64,000 nt of DNA from Clostridium isatidis (GCF_002285495.1 NZ_CP016786.1:1626001-1690000), one strand, 5' to 3'; shown: positions 42,747-52,164, numbered from the stretch's first letter. Notes: generated by a model from the letters alone, not told the origin. Program-made: numbers and translations.

Positions 42747-42799
42747 TTAAGGCTATATTTTAAATTATACACAATTGTTAATTTAAAATATAGCCTTTT
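42747..42799. repeat. Long hairpin between rnr and smpB
   Basis: AAGGCTATATTTTAAATTA and its complement with a short centre. In the rnr-to-smpB direction no T run follows, so it is more an intercistronic RNA structure than a terminator; in the other direction a T run follows. Confidence 0.6.
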
Positions 42800-42846
42800 T
42801 TTCTAATATATCAGAATAAGGTAAAATAAACCAATATCTATTATCT

Positions 42847-45126
42847 TTATTCTACTCTTAATTCATTTAATATTTCTTCTTTTATTTCCTCTTTAATTTC
42901 TTCTAATAATTCATTTTTAATTATTGATAAAAGCTCTTCTTTAATTTCATTTTTTACTTCATTAATATTATTATTTTCATCTGTTTTGGCATTTTCTTTC
43001 TCTGAAACTTCACCATCTACTAAGTCAAAATATATTTCTCTATTATCTATGTCTACTTTTGAACATCTTACTTTGACTTCATCACCAAGCCTATAAACCT
43101 TCTTGCTGCTTTCTCCTATTAAACATAGGTGGTCTTCATCATAAATATAATAATCATCATCTAAGGAAGTTACATGAACAAGACCTTCTATAGTATTTGG
43201 CAGCTCAACGAATAATCCAAAAGAAGTAACTGAAGATATAATTCCAGTAAATTCTTCTCCGATTCTTTCTTGCATATATTCTGCTTTCTTTAAATCATCA
43301 ACTTCTCTTTCAGCATCTTGTGCTACTCTTTCCATTTCTGATGATTGTCTTGCTGCTACTTCTACTATATCTATTAGCTTTCTCTGTCTAGCTTCACTTA
43401 GTCTTCCATTTAAATATTCTTTAATTATTCTATGAATTTGAAGATCTGGATATCTTCTTATTGGTGAAGTAAAGTGGCAGTAATACTGAGCTGCAAGACC
43501 AAAGTGTCCGACACATTGTGGTGAATATTTTGCCTGCATCATAGATCTTAATAATAGTGTACTTACAACCTTTTCTTCTTTCTTTCCTTCAACTGCATTT
43601 AAGATTGCTTGTAGATCCTTTGGCTCTGTTTCTTCTCCACCCTTCATCTTATAACCTAAGTTATATACAAATTCCTTAAATTTTGCCAATTTTTCTTCAT
43701 CAGGATCTTCATGAATTCTATATACAAATGGAATATTTTGATTAAACATATGCTCAGCTATTGTTTCATTACAAATCAGCATAAATTCTTCTATTATTTT
43801 ATTAGCAATTCTTCTTTCATAAGGCTTTATTTCTATAGGCTTACCATTTTCATCTAAAATTATCTTTGATTCTTCAAAATCAAAGTCCACTGCTCCTCTT
43901 CTCATTCTTCTAGAATTTAAGATTTTGCAAAGCTCCTCCATTGCCCTAAAATCATCCACTAGATAATCATATCTTTCCATAAGTTCTGGATCATTTTCTT
44001 CTAGGATCTTTGTAACATCTGTATAGGTCATTCTTTCGCTTGTTCTAATTACACTTTCTACTATTTCATGTTCTAAAACTTTACCATTGCTGTCAATTGT
44101 CATAAAACAGCTTAAAGCTAATCTATCTACTTTGGGATTTAAGGAACAGATTCCATTTGATAATTTTTTAGGAAGCATAGGAATTACTCTATCAATCAAA
44201 TAAACTGAAGTTCCTCTTTTTAATGCTTCTTTATCTAATGGATTTTTTTCACGAACATAATGGCTTACATCTGCAATATGAACTCCTAATCTATATTTTC
44301 CACCATCTAATCTTGTTATGGAAACAGCATCATCTAAGTCCTTTGCATCTTCTCCATCTATTGTTACCATTCTAACTTCTCTTAAATCTTTTCTTCTTCT
44401 ATATTCCTCTTCCTCTATTTCATCGGAAATTCCTTCAGCATAATTTAAAACCTTTTGTGGGAATTCTTCTGGAAGACCATATTTTTTGATTATTGTTAAT
44501 ATATCTAAGCCCTTATCTCCCTTTTTACCTAGAATTTCTTTAATTACTCCTTCTGGACTTTTTCTTTTTTCTGCCCATTTTGTAATTTCACAGATAACTA
44601 AATCTCCAGTATTTGCTCCATTTTTATCCTTCTTAGATATAAATATATCTGAATTTAATCTTGGATCTTCAGGAACAACAAAACCAAAGTTTTGACTATC
44701 TTCATATACCCCAATTATTTCATTATTTGTCCTTTCAATAATTTCTACAACTTCTCCTTCTCTTTTCTTCCCATTTTTATCTTCTTTAGTAATTTCAACT
44801 AGAACAATATCACCATTCATTCCACCATTTAAAGCTGAACTAGGTATAAATACATCCTTTTCTCCTTCTAATTCTGGCAATAAAAAAGCAAATCCCTTTT
44901 GATGAACTTGTAGAGTACCTCTTATAAGTCCTAATCTTTCAGGAACTCCATATTTATCTTTCTTGGTCCTGATTATTAAACCTTCTTTCTCCATATTTTT
45001 TAACACTCTTTTAAAAGCTCTATATTCTGATTCATTTATATTAAAAATAGACGCTAATTCTTGTATATCCATAGGTCTATATGCTTCTTCCCTCATAAAA
45101 CTTAACAAGGTTTGTTTTATTCCCAT
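42847..45126 (-). CDS. rnr: Ribonuclease R, 759 residues
   Basis: 3'-5' exoribonuclease that degrades structured RNA and, with SmpB-tmRNA, the broken mRNA of stalled ribosomes. Order: winged-helix-like N-terminus, cold-shock domains, RNB catalytic domain with TIDGEDAKDLDDAVSITRL (metal Asp residues), MLPKKLSNGICSLNPKVDRL and HFTSPIRRYPDLQIHRII, S1 domain (EEFTGIISSVTSFGLFVEL), then a charged, glutamate-rich tail. Start chosen at ATG 45126 with GGAGGAATAAGG upstream. It precedes smpB in one operon. Confidence 0.95.
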   Translation of the reverse strand: MGIKQTLLSFMREEAYRPMDIQELASIFNINESEYRAFKRVLKNMEKEGLIIRTKKDKYGVPERLGLIRGTLQVHQKGFAFLLPELEGEKDVFIPSSALNGGMNGDIVLVEITKEDKNGKKREGEVVEIIERTNNEIIGVYEDSQNFGFVVPEDPRLNSDIFISKKDKNGANTGDLVICEITKWAEKRKSPEGVIKEILGKKGDKGLDILTIIKKYGLPEEFPQKVLNYAEGISDEIEEEEYRRRKDLREVRMVTIDGEDAKDLDDAVSITRLDGGKYRLGVHIADVSHYVREKNPLDKEALKRGTSVYLIDRVIPMLPKKLSNGICSLNPKVDRLALSCFMTIDSNGKVLEHEIVESVIRTSERMTYTDVTKILEENDPELMERYDYLVDDFRAMEELCKILNSRRMRRGAVDFDFEESKIILDENGKPIEIKPYERRIANKIIEEFMLICNETIAEHMFNQNIPFVYRIHEDPDEEKLAKFKEFVYNLGYKMKGGEETEPKDLQAILNAVEGKKEEKVVSTLLLRSMMQAKYSPQCVGHFGLAAQYYCHFTSPIRRYPDLQIHRIIKEYLNGRLSEARQRKLIDIVEVAARQSSEMERVAQDAEREVDDLKKAEYMQERIGEEFTGIISSVTSFGLFVELPNTIEGLVHVTSLDDDYYIYDEDHLCLIGESSKKVYRLGDEVKVRCSKVDIDNREIYFDLVDGEVSEKENAKTDENNNINEVKNEIKEELLSIIKNELLEEIKEEIKEEILNELRVE

Positions 45127-45326
45127 TATCCTTATTCCTCCGTTCATAAGAAACTTTTTATTTTTAGTTTATCCAAATTATTAATTTTATTACATTTAGA
45201 TAAATTTAATATATACTATGTATTTAATTGTAATATTTTTAGTAATAATAACCCCTATATGTAAAAATAGCCAATAAAAAAGAATAAAAAAATTTCTTTT
45301 TAAGAAAGTAGATCAAAATCTTTTAA

Positions 45327-45357
45327 AATGTAGAATGTACATTGTACATTCTACATT
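45327..45357. repeat. Perfect 15-bp palindrome, AATGTAGAATGTACA type
   Basis: AATGTAGAATGTACA then T then the exact complement. It lies just after the PH-domain gene and just before rnr on the minus-strand transcript path. The T-poor flank makes it an unlikely terminator. Confidence 0.75.
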
Positions 45358-45382
45358 AATTGATAATAGCTTGAATTTCATG

Positions 45383-45763
45383 TTATTTATCTAAGCAGTA
45401 TTCTGCAAGTACTTTTTGTAAATCGTAAATATTTACTGAGCTATTAAAATTCTTTGTAATTGGCAGTGCAGTCCCTGATATCCATATTTTTAGTTCTGCT
45501 TCTAAATCAAAGTGCCCATTAGTTTCAATGCTAAAATGGGTTATTGACCTATAAGGAATTGAATGGTACTCTGTCTTTTTACCTGTTACTCCCTGTTTAT
45601 CTACTAAAATCAATCTTTTATTTGTAAAAATGTATAAATCTCTTATTATCTTATATGCTTTTTCTATTTTCTCATCTTTAGTAAGTATTCTCTCATACTC
45701 CTTGTTAAGATTTTCTATGTTTACTTCTGAAGCATTTCCTATTAAGCCGTTTAATATTCCCAT
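45383..45763 (-). CDS. Bacterial PH-domain protein, 126 residues
   Basis: Single bacterial Pleckstrin-homology domain: KAYKIIRDLYIFTNKRLILV then EYHSIPYRSITHFSIETNGH and FDLEAELKIWISG are the family's central strands. These small proteins are cytosolic and widespread in Firmicutes; no role is established. Length matches the usual 120-130. It lies between secG and rnr. Confidence 0.88.
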   Translation of the reverse strand: MGILNGLIGNASEVNIENLNKEYERILTKDEKIEKAYKIIRDLYIFTNKRLILVDKQGVTGKKTEYHSIPYRSITHFSIETNGHFDLEAELKIWISGTALPITKNFNSSVNIYDLQKVLAEYCLDK

Positions 45764-45827
45764 GATATCATCTCCTAGCTTTATAATAAAAGGGCTACTA
45801 AAATAAAAAGCAGCCCCCCCTTATCTA

Positions 45828-46058
45828 TTATATTATATTTAATGCTAAAGTATTAATAGCAAATAAAGCCATAGCTATAATTGTAACTTTTAACAAAAAT
45901 GCCTCTCTTGTTCTAACCTTATTTTTTGAAAAGAATGTTTCAGTTTTACTTCCTTGAATTAATCCGCTTAAGGCATCTGATTTACTTGGTTGTAATAATA
46001 CTGATACGATAATAATAATTCCAAGTATAATTTGTAATACTAATAGAAAAGTTTTCAT
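45828..46058 (-). CDS. secG: Preprotein translocase subunit SecG, 76 residues
   Basis: Two hydrophobic segments (FLLVLQIILGIIIIVSVLLQ and FLLKVTIIAMALFAINTLAL) with the conserved QPSKSDALSGLIQGS loop. It is part of the SecYEG channel and speeds export. AGGAGG lies before the ATG. The usual neighbours eno and rnr are both here. Confidence 0.92.
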   Translation of the reverse strand: MKTFLLVLQIILGIIIIVSVLLQPSKSDALSGLIQGSKTETFFSKNKVRTREAFLLKVTIIAMALFAINTLALNII

Positions 46059-46160
46059 ATTTCTACCTCCTATGGTAAGTCAACGCTCATATTTACATAA
46101 AGTTATATTAACACAATTAGCTAGTACATGTCAATTAACAGTTAAGAAATGTCAACTAAG

Positions 46161-46193
46161 AAAAACTGCTGCACAAAGTATTCTGTGCAGCAG
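46161..46193 (-). terminator. Terminator of eno
   Basis: CTGCTGCACA and TGTGCAGCAG arms then TTTTTCTT on the minus strand, 28 bases after the eno stop. Confidence 0.9.
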
Positions 46194-46220
46194 ATTTATA
46201 TAGTAAACTATTTTATTACA

Positions 46221-47516
46221 CTATTTTTTAATGTTGAAGAATGCTTTTCTTCCTCTGTATTCAGCAATTTCATCTAATTCTTCTTCAATTCTTAATAATT
46301 GATTGTACTTAGCAACTCTTTCAGATCTTGCTGGAGCACCTGTCTTAATTTGTCCTGCATTTACAGCAACAACTAAGTCAGCGATTGTAGTATCTTCAGT
46401 TTCTCCTGATCTGTGAGAAATAACTGCAGTATATCCAGCTCTGTTAGCCATTTCTATAGCATTTAGAGTTTCTGTTAATGTACCGATTTGGTTTAACTTG
46501 ATTAGGATTGAATTTCCAACTCCCTTATCTATTCCTCTTTCTAATCTTTCAGTGTTAGTAACGAATAAGTCGTCTCCAACTAATTGAACTTTCTTTCCTA
46601 ATCTTTCAGTTAATAGCTTCCAGCCTTCCCAGTCTTCTTCAGCCATACCATCTTCGATTGAGATTATTGGATATTTATCAACCCAAGCTTCTAAGAAGTC
46701 AACCATTTCAGCTGCAGTTAAAGTTTTTCCTTCATGTTCTAAAACATATTTTCCATCTTTGTAGTATTCTGATGAAGCAGCATCGATAGCTATGAACATA
46801 TCTTTTCCTGGTTCATATCCAGCTTTAGTTATAGCTTCTAGAATAACTTCTATTGCTTCTTCGTTTGATTTAAGGTCTGGAGCAAATCCACCTTCATCAC
46901 CGATAGCTGTTGAATATCCTTTTTCAAGTAATGTTTTCTTTAATGTATGATAAACTTCAGCACACATTTGTAATGCACCACTGAAAGTCTTAGCTCCTAC
47001 TGGCATAATCATAAATTCTTGTAAATCTACTGAGTTATCAGCGTGTGATCCACCGTTGATTATGTTCATCATTGGAACTGGTAATACTTTTGCATTAACT
47101 CCACCAACATATTGATATAAAGGTAAATTTAATGATTTAGCTGCTGCTTGAGCAACTGCTAGTGAAACACCTAGTATAGCGTTAGCTCCTAAGTTTCCTT
47201 TATTGTGAGTTCCATCTAATTCGATAAGTAATTTATCAATATATGTTTGATCATAAACATTGCATCCGATTAATTCTTCTGCTATTGTATCATTAACATT
47301 TTGAACAGCCTTTAAAACACCTTTTCCAAGGTAAACATCTTTATCTCCATCTCTTAATTCAACAGCTTCATACATTCCAGTTGATGCTCCTGATGGAACA
47401 GCTGCTCTTCCTACAGTACCATCTTCTAAGTAAACTTCTACTTCTACTGTTGGGAAACATCTAGAGTCAAGTATTTGTCTTGCTACAACATCTACTATTT
47501 CACAATAATTTTTCAT
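46221..47516 (-). CDS. eno: Enolase, 431 residues
   Basis: Converts 2-phosphoglycerate to phosphoenolpyruvate. Signatures: ARQILDSRCFPTVEVEVYLE, SGASTGMYEAVELRDGD, MPMMNIINGGSHADN, GDEGGFAPD (proton-shuttling Glu), SIEDGMAEEDWEGWKLLTE, GDDLFVTN and LIKLNQIGTLTETL (catalytic Lys). Standard length. A promoter is seen at 47673-47700 and a terminator after the stop, so it forms its own unit, apart from the gap-pgk-tpi-gpmI cluster. Confidence 0.97.
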   Translation of the reverse strand: MKNYCEIVDVVARQILDSRCFPTVEVEVYLEDGTVGRAAVPSGASTGMYEAVELRDGDKDVYLGKGVLKAVQNVNDTIAEELIGCNVYDQTYIDKLLIELDGTHNKGNLGANAILGVSLAVAQAAAKSLNLPLYQYVGGVNAKVLPVPMMNIINGGSHADNSVDLQEFMIMPVGAKTFSGALQMCAEVYHTLKKTLLEKGYSTAIGDEGGFAPDLKSNEEAIEVILEAITKAGYEPGKDMFIAIDAASSEYYKDGKYVLEHEGKTLTAAEMVDFLEAWVDKYPIISIEDGMAEEDWEGWKLLTERLGKKVQLVGDDLFVTNTERLERGIDKGVGNSILIKLNQIGTLTETLNAIEMANRAGYTAVISHRSGETEDTTIADLVVAVNAGQIKTGAPARSERVAKYNQLLRIEEELDEIAEYRGRKAFFNIKK

Positions 47517-47824
47517 TATTTTTCCTCCTTAAATTTCGAACCTATTTATTTTTATCTATACCTTAGTATTATTTCTTCACATTGTTTTAATATTCATAAT
47601 GAAGTATTTAAATACAAGGTTGTAGATATCAGAAAACTAATAATTAAAAAGGATTGTTAATTTTCTGTTTTAATTATACCACTTTCACCAATATTTACAA
47701 TATGTAATTTTCTTATTTTGTCCTAACTTTTGAAAATAATAATAATTTTCCTATAGTTCTTTTAACTTTACAACTTTGTTAAATTTTTATCATAAACAAA
47801 TTTAAAGAACCTTACTTTGGTTCT
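47517..47824. other. Eno upstream region
   Basis: 308 bases with the eno promoter, a roughly 150-base leader and the terminator of the kinase-like gene. The long leader has no known riboswitch pattern that I can recognise. Confidence 0.5.
47673..47700 (-). promoter_or_regulatory. Eno promoter
   Basis: TTGTAA at 47695-47700 and TATAAT at 47673-47678, 16 bases apart. Confidence 0.65.
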
Positions 47825-47829
47825 TTAAA
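47801..47829 (-). terminator. Terminator overlapping the end of the kinase-like gene
   Basis: TTTAAAGAACC and GGTTCTTTAAA arms with a seven-base loop. It overlaps the stop codon; the arm itself ends in T. Confidence 0.65.
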
Positions 47830-48415
47830 TTAAATTTCTACTTTCTAAATAATTATTGATCTTTTTTTCCCATTCCCTAGCCATTCTTATATCTAAAATA
47901 CGTATATCTTCTAAAAAACTTTCTAAAACTTCAAGCTTATGTAGTCCCTTCATCAAATGACGAGGATAAGTAACTTTCTTACTGAAACACTGCTTTGGAT
48001 CAATTACCATTATTTTATTATCATGTGTTATATATAAATCCCTGCATCTAGCATCCAGTTTAGTAAATTTTAATCTCTTAAATTCCTTAAATAATTCATA
48101 TAAATTTGATGATATTTCATAACTTATACCATGTTTTTTAATATAATAATCTAATCTCATTCCTTCAACCTTATCTCTTACTATAAAATAGTCTCCCATC
48201 TTATATAATTTAGGAAAGTAAGATGAACTTCCTACTTTCTTAAGTATTTCTCCTTCTTCCTTACAGTGCTTTCTTTCTTGAAATATCTTTACAGCTTTAT
48301 TTTCAGGCAATTCATATACAATTCCATTATGGCCTTCACCTAAAAACTTTGCATCTCTGAAAAGCATTTCTGTCTCTTGATCAAAATCAGCTGAATAGGC
48401 ATATGTCCTAGGCAT
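47825..48415 (-). CDS. Kinase-fold protein, 196 residues
   Basis: Shortened protein-kinase-like domain: FLGEGHNGIVYEL (glycine loop), NKAVKIFQ (Lys), DYFIVRDKVEGMRLDYYI (hinge), KLDARCRDLYITHDNKIMVI (catalytic loop, HRD replaced by CRD) and IDPKQCF (DFG replaced by DPK). Similar to the Bud32/YrzF group of small bacterial kinase-like proteins. The changed motifs leave activity in doubt. Transcribed alone between the eno region and the transporter operon. Confidence 0.75.
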   Translation of the reverse strand: MPRTYAYSADFDQETEMLFRDAKFLGEGHNGIVYELPENKAVKIFQERKHCKEEGEILKKVGSSSYFPKLYKMGDYFIVRDKVEGMRLDYYIKKHGISYEISSNLYELFKEFKRLKFTKLDARCRDLYITHDNKIMVIDPKQCFSKKVTYPRHLMKGLHKLEVLESFLEDIRILDIRMAREWEKKINNYLESRNLI

Positions 48416-48543
48416 AAACTTCTCCCCTAAAAATACTATTATTATATATTATTAAATTATTAATCTAATAATGACAAATAAAAAAATAGAGTTAAGCTTA
48501 AAAAAATTTTAATCATAGCTAAAACCTATAGTATTAAAAATGC

Positions 48544-48578
48544 AAAAAAAGATACACTCAAAATAGAATGTATCTTCT
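48544..48578 (-). terminator. Terminator of the ABC transporter operon
   Basis: AAGATACA and TGTATCTT arms around a 12-base loop, then TTTTTTT on the minus strand. Confidence 0.75.
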
Positions 48579-48617
48579 TAATTTCTAAATTTAATTATTA
48601 AGAGTTAACAGCTAAAA

Positions 48618-48706
48618 CTTAACTCCACACTCCTAACTCCAAACTCCACACTCCTAACTACTAACTCCACACTCCTAACTCCTAACTCCTAACTCCACAC
48701 TCCTAG
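48618..48706. repeat. Degenerate ACTCC-rich array after the transporter operon
   Basis: About 90 bases of imperfect TAACTCC/ACACTCC/TAACTACTAACTCC units, in the transcribed 3' end of the operon before its terminator. Same family as 33139-33281. Confidence 0.8.
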
Positions 48707-48732
48707 TTAATAGTTTCAAGTTCCTAACTAAA

Positions 48733-49563
48733 TTATTCTATAATTACTGATGCTGGATCAACTGTATCACCAAAGGCTGGTAATAATGTTGCATCATATG
48801 CTTCTCTAAAGAAACCTTCTTGTGTTAATTTAGTTATTTCTTCATCTAACCATTCTTTTAATTCAGTGTTGCCCTTCTTAACTGCTGGTGCAATAACTGA
48901 TTCATCTCCAAGACTGTCTATATAAGTTGTAAAGCCCTTATTTTCTCTAGCCCAAGCAAATAATAATGTATTATCATGAGCTAATGCTGCTCCTCTGCCA
49001 TCTAATAAAGCATTGAAAGCTTCAGTATTTTGTTCATATCCTACTAATTCAATTTCTGGATAGTTTTTAGTAAAGAAAGCTTCTGCAGTTGTTCCCTTAT
49101 TTACTATAAGTTGTTTTCCTTTTAAATCATCTATTGATTTTATTGGTGATCCATCTGGTGAAACTACTCCAATATCAACTTTCATATATGCCTTTGCAAA
49201 ATCAACTACTTCTTCTCTTTCTGGAGTTTGTGTAAAGTTAGCTAGAATTATATCAACTTTATTTGATTGTAAATATTCAACTCTATTGGCAGCTTCAACT
49301 AAGACAAATTCTACTTTAGATTCATCTCCAAGTAAGTCCTTAGCTATTCTTTTTGCTAAATATACATCATATCCTTGATTTTCACCTTTTTCATCTACAA
49401 ATCCGAAAGGCGGCTTATCGCTAAATACTCCAATTCTTACTACCCCTGCTTCTTTTATTGCATCAATTCCTGAAGCTGTTTGTTCTTCTTCTTTAGATGA
49501 ACAAGATACTAATGCTCCTAATGCTAAAATTAATGTTAATAATAATGAAATTATTTTTTTCAT
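48733..49563 (-). CDS. Cysteine-type ABC transporter substrate-binding lipoprotein, 276 residues
   Basis: Lipoprotein signal MKKIISLLLTLILALGALVS then C-SSKEEE, with LVSC as lipobox. The body matches polar amino-acid binding proteins, especially the cysteine-binding group: IRIGVFSDKPPFGFVDE-like, ILANFTQTPEREEVVDFAKA, LIVNKGTTAEAFFTKNYPEI and YEQNTEAFNALLDGRGAALA. Exported and lipid-anchored. Substrate assignment comes from these motifs and the Cys T-box. Last gene of the operon, 51 bases after the ATPase gene. Confidence 0.88.
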   Translation of the reverse strand: MKKIISLLLTLILALGALVSCSSKEEEQTASGIDAIKEAGVVRIGVFSDKPPFGFVDEKGENQGYDVYLAKRIAKDLLGDESKVEFVLVEAANRVEYLQSNKVDIILANFTQTPEREEVVDFAKAYMKVDIGVVSPDGSPIKSIDDLKGKQLIVNKGTTAEAFFTKNYPEIELVGYEQNTEAFNALLDGRGAALAHDNTLLFAWARENKGFTTYIDSLGDESVIAPAVKKGNTELKEWLDEEITKLTQEGFFREAYDATLLPAFGDTVDPASVIIE

Positions 49564-49614
49564 TTATTTTTCCCCTTTCTTTTTTATTATTTATTTTAAA
49601 ATTTAAATATTAAC

Positions 49615-50361
49615 TTATTTATATAATTCAAAAGATTCTAAGAAGCTCTTTGCCCTTTCAGTTTTTGGATTTTCAAAGAATTCTTTTGGTTTTCCAGTTT
49701 CTATAATTCTTCCTTCTTCCATGAAGACAATCTTATCTGCAACATGTTTTGCAAATTCCATTTCATGAGTAACTATAACCATAGTCATTCCATTTTTAGC
49801 AAGTTCCAATATAACTTTAAGTACTTCCCTAACCATCTCCGGATCTAAAGCGGCTGTTACTTCATCAAAAAGCATTATTTCTGGATTCATGCATAATGCT
49901 CTAACTATCGCAATTCTTTGCTTTTGACCACCAGATAATTCTCTTGGATAGGCATATTTTCTATCTTTCAGTCCTACCCTTTCTAATAGTTCATCAGCTT
50001 GTTTTTCAACTTCTGCCTTATCTCTGTTTTGAGCCTTCATTGGTCCAAGTAAAATGTTATTTATGACATTCATATGTGGAAATAATTCATAGCTTTGAAA
50101 AACCATTCCTACTGTTCCTCTTATTTTTTCAAAAGCTACATCTTTTCCTAAGGAACCATAATTCTTTAATATTATTTCTCCCTCTTTAATTTTTTCCAAG
50201 CCATTTATACATCTTAATAATGTACTTTTACCACAGCCTGATGGACCTAGTATAACAACTACTTCTCCCTTTTTAACTTCTAAATCTATTCCCTTTAAGG
50301 CTTCTCTATCATCATAATCTTTTTTTACATTTACTAGCTTTAATAACACATCTTCCTTCAT
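49615..50361 (-). CDS. Amino-acid ABC transporter ATPase, 248 residues
   Basis: Polar amino acid (GlnQ/TcyC class) ATPase. LGPSGCGKSTLLRCING (Walker A), MVFQSYELFPHM (Q loop), ELSGGQKQRIAIVRALCM (signature), IMLFDEVTAALDPEM (Walker B) and IVTHEMEFAKHVADKI (switch His). Drives uptake through the two permeases. GGAGG lies before the ATG. Third gene of four. Confidence 0.95.
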   Translation of the reverse strand: MKEDVLLKLVNVKKDYDDREALKGIDLEVKKGEVVVILGPSGCGKSTLLRCINGLEKIKEGEIILKNYGSLGKDVAFEKIRGTVGMVFQSYELFPHMNVINNILLGPMKAQNRDKAEVEKQADELLERVGLKDRKYAYPRELSGGQKQRIAIVRALCMNPEIMLFDEVTAALDPEMVREVLKVILELAKNGMTMVIVTHEMEFAKHVADKIVFMEEGRIIETGKPKEFFENPKTERAKSFLESFELYK

Positions 50362-50371
50362 AAAACCCCTC

Positions 50372-51046
50372 CTAATTTAGTTTTTTCTCTAAAGCTTTTG
50401 CCCCCATAGATATAGGAAAACATATTAAGAAATATATTATCAATAAAAATCCATATACCCATAATGATATAAGGGGTTCTGTTACTGCTGTTCTTTCAAT
50501 AATTTGCTGCCCGACTTTTACTAAATCTATTGCTCCAATTAAGGTCATTAAGGTTGTTGTTTTTATCATTCTTGTAGTTAAATTTATAATAGCTGGTATT
50601 ACCCTTCTAATACTAATTGGAATTATTATATATCTATAGGTTTGAACTTTATTTAAGGAAAGGGCCTGGGCTGATTCATAATATATTTTAGGAATAGAAG
50701 TTACAGCGCCTCTTACTAAATCTCCTATTTCTGCAGTCCCCCATAAGCTAAAAACTATATATCCAACAACTATTGACTCTAGATGGATATCGAAGACATT
50801 TGGTACTCCAAAATAAAATATGAAGAGCCAAACCATTAAGGGTATAATTCTTATACTTTCTAAATATAAATTTGTTATAACTTTAATTATTTTATTTTTA
50901 CTTGTCATTATAATTCCAAGGATAATTCCAAGAATTGTTGAAAGTATAACAGAAACTACTGACACCTTTAAGGTTACCACTAAGCCCTCAAGTAATCTGT
51001 TCATATTATCAGCACTAAATACTGCACTAGCTGCCAAACTCTCCAT
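50372..51046 (-). CDS. Amino-acid ABC transporter permease, 224 residues
   Basis: HisM/GlnP class permease with about five membrane segments. The EAA loop that contacts the ATPase is ESAQALSLNKVQTYRYIIIP. The gene overlaps the preceding permease by 20 bases and precedes the ATPase gene by ten. The two permeases probably form a heterodimer. Confidence 0.92.
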   Translation of the reverse strand: MESLAASAVFSADNMNRLLEGLVVTLKVSVVSVILSTILGIILGIIMTSKNKIIKVITNLYLESIRIIPLMVWLFIFYFGVPNVFDIHLESIVVGYIVFSLWGTAEIGDLVRGAVTSIPKIYYESAQALSLNKVQTYRYIIIPISIRRVIPAIINLTTRMIKTTTLMTLIGAIDLVKVGQQIIERTAVTEPLISLWVYGFLLIIYFLICFPISMGAKALEKKLN

Positions 51047-51692
51047 ATCTTAACCTCCTCTCTATCTTTCTAGCTGCAATTGACATTGGAAGTAAAATTA
51101 TTAAATAGAATATTACAACTAAAATTAATGATTCCTTTGTCTTATAGTACATACCTATAATTCCTTTAGTTACAAACATAAGCTCTCCTACTGCTATAGA
51201 AGCTATAACAGATGTTTCTTTAACTAAGAATATACAGTTTGCTGCAACTGAAGGTATTGATATGGAAAAGCTAATTGGTAATACAATATACCTTAAAATT
51301 TGAATTTTACTTAATCCTAATGCTTGTCCACTCTCCATTTGACTTTTTGAAACTGCATCTACTCCTGCTCTAAAGGATTCTGCCATATAAGCTCCTCCAA
51401 GGAAAGATAAGCCGATAACACCGCAAGCAAATCCGCTTAATTTTATTCCTAGTTTAGTTAGACCAAAATATAGAAAAAACACTTGTAATAAAAGTGGAGT
51501 ATTTCTTGAAAATTCTATGTATACTTTTGATATAATTCCTATTATTTTTACATTAAAATATCTTGCCACTTCTATCAAAATCCCAAGCATTATTGAGAAA
51601 ATTATTGATAATACAGAAAGCTTCAATGTCATTACTGTAGCTTTAATAAAATCTGGTATTCTATTAACCATAAATTCCAAATCTAAGCCCAT
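51027..51692 (-). CDS. Amino-acid ABC transporter permease, 221 residues
   Basis: HisQ/HisM class: N-terminal segment VMTLKLSVLSIIFSIMLGIL, EFSRNTPLLLQVFFLYFGL (family signature) and EAA loop SGQALGLSKIQILRYIVLPI. First gene of the operon; starts about 40 bases after the T-box terminator. Shares the fold of the second permease but is a separate paralogue. Confidence 0.93.
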   Translation of the reverse strand: MGLDLEFMVNRIPDFIKATVMTLKLSVLSIIFSIMLGILIEVARYFNVKIIGIISKVYIEFSRNTPLLLQVFFLYFGLTKLGIKLSGFACGVIGLSFLGGAYMAESFRAGVDAVSKSQMESGQALGLSKIQILRYIVLPISFSISIPSVAANCIFLVKETSVIASIAVGELMFVTKGIIGMYYKTKESLILVVIFYLIILLPMSIAARKIERRLRYGEFGS

Positions 51693-51725
51693 ACAACGCC
51701 TCCAAATCTTAATAAACTTATTTAT

Positions 51726-51764
51726 AAAAAAACTTCGTCTCTATAAATATATAAGAGACGAAGC
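51726..51764 (-). terminator. T-box terminator
   Basis: GCTTCGTCTCT and AGAGACGAAGT arms with a T-rich end on the minus strand. It competes with the antiterminator that pairs the T-box sequence. Confidence 0.85.
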
Positions 51765-51985
51765 TATACTCCGCGGTTCCACTCTCATTGAACAAAATAT
51801 ACTTGTTCCAACTCAAATACGCTATAGACGGCGAACCGTTAAAATGCTAAAGACTTCACATTTTATGCTCCGAAGTGCACTTCGTACATTATAATTTTAA
51901 AGGCTCTCAGCAATTACCTTCTCTCTGTGAAAATTATTAATATACTACTCTCTTCTTCAACGCTTTCCTAGTATTCCGATATTTT
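51735..51985 (-). promoter_or_regulatory. T-box leader, probable cysteine specifier
   Basis: The T-box core GAGTGGAACCGCGG lies before the terminator; upstream stem I elements AGAGAGAAGG and GCTGAGAGCC are present. In the loop that usually holds the specifier, GAAGTGCACTTCGGAGC carries TGC followed by A (51877-51879). TGC is a Cys codon, which agrees with the cysteine-type binding protein. Uncharged tRNA-Cys would raise transporter expression. Specifier assignment is by position, not by a folded model. Confidence 0.85.
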
Positions 51986-51986
51986 T

Positions 51987-52014
51987 ATTATACATTTAGA
52001 ATAAATTTTGTCAA
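51987..52014 (-). promoter_or_regulatory. Promoter of the T-box transporter operon
   Basis: TTGACA at 52009-52014 and TATAAT at 51987-51992, both consensus, 16 bases apart, just upstream of the T-box. Confidence 0.85.
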
Positions 52015-52105
52015 TATATATTTTATTTCGTATATTAATATACATATAATTTCTAATAATAATATTTAAAATATTCAAAAGCTCTTAATTTTGTGAATAT
52101 TTTAT

Positions 52106-52140
52106 AAAAAAACTAGCTCAAAATTACTTTTGAGCTAGTT
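52106..52140 (-). terminator. Terminator of degV (first copy)
   Basis: ACTAGCTCAAAA and TTTTGAGCTAGT arms, then TTTTTTT on the minus strand. Confidence 0.85.
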
Positions 52141-52164
52141 CATTTTCTTATTAACTGTTGCTTC

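Larger units (their letters stand above)
48416..48732. other. Region between the kinase-like gene and the ABC transporter operon
   Basis: 317 bases holding the transporter terminator (48544-48578), a degenerate ACTCC array (48618-48706) and the promoter region of the kinase-like gene. No gene seen. Confidence 0.6.

Noticed and set aside
42747..42799. Terminator between rnr and smpB
   Set aside because: In the direction of transcription no T run follows the stem, so the two genes probably stay on one transcript.
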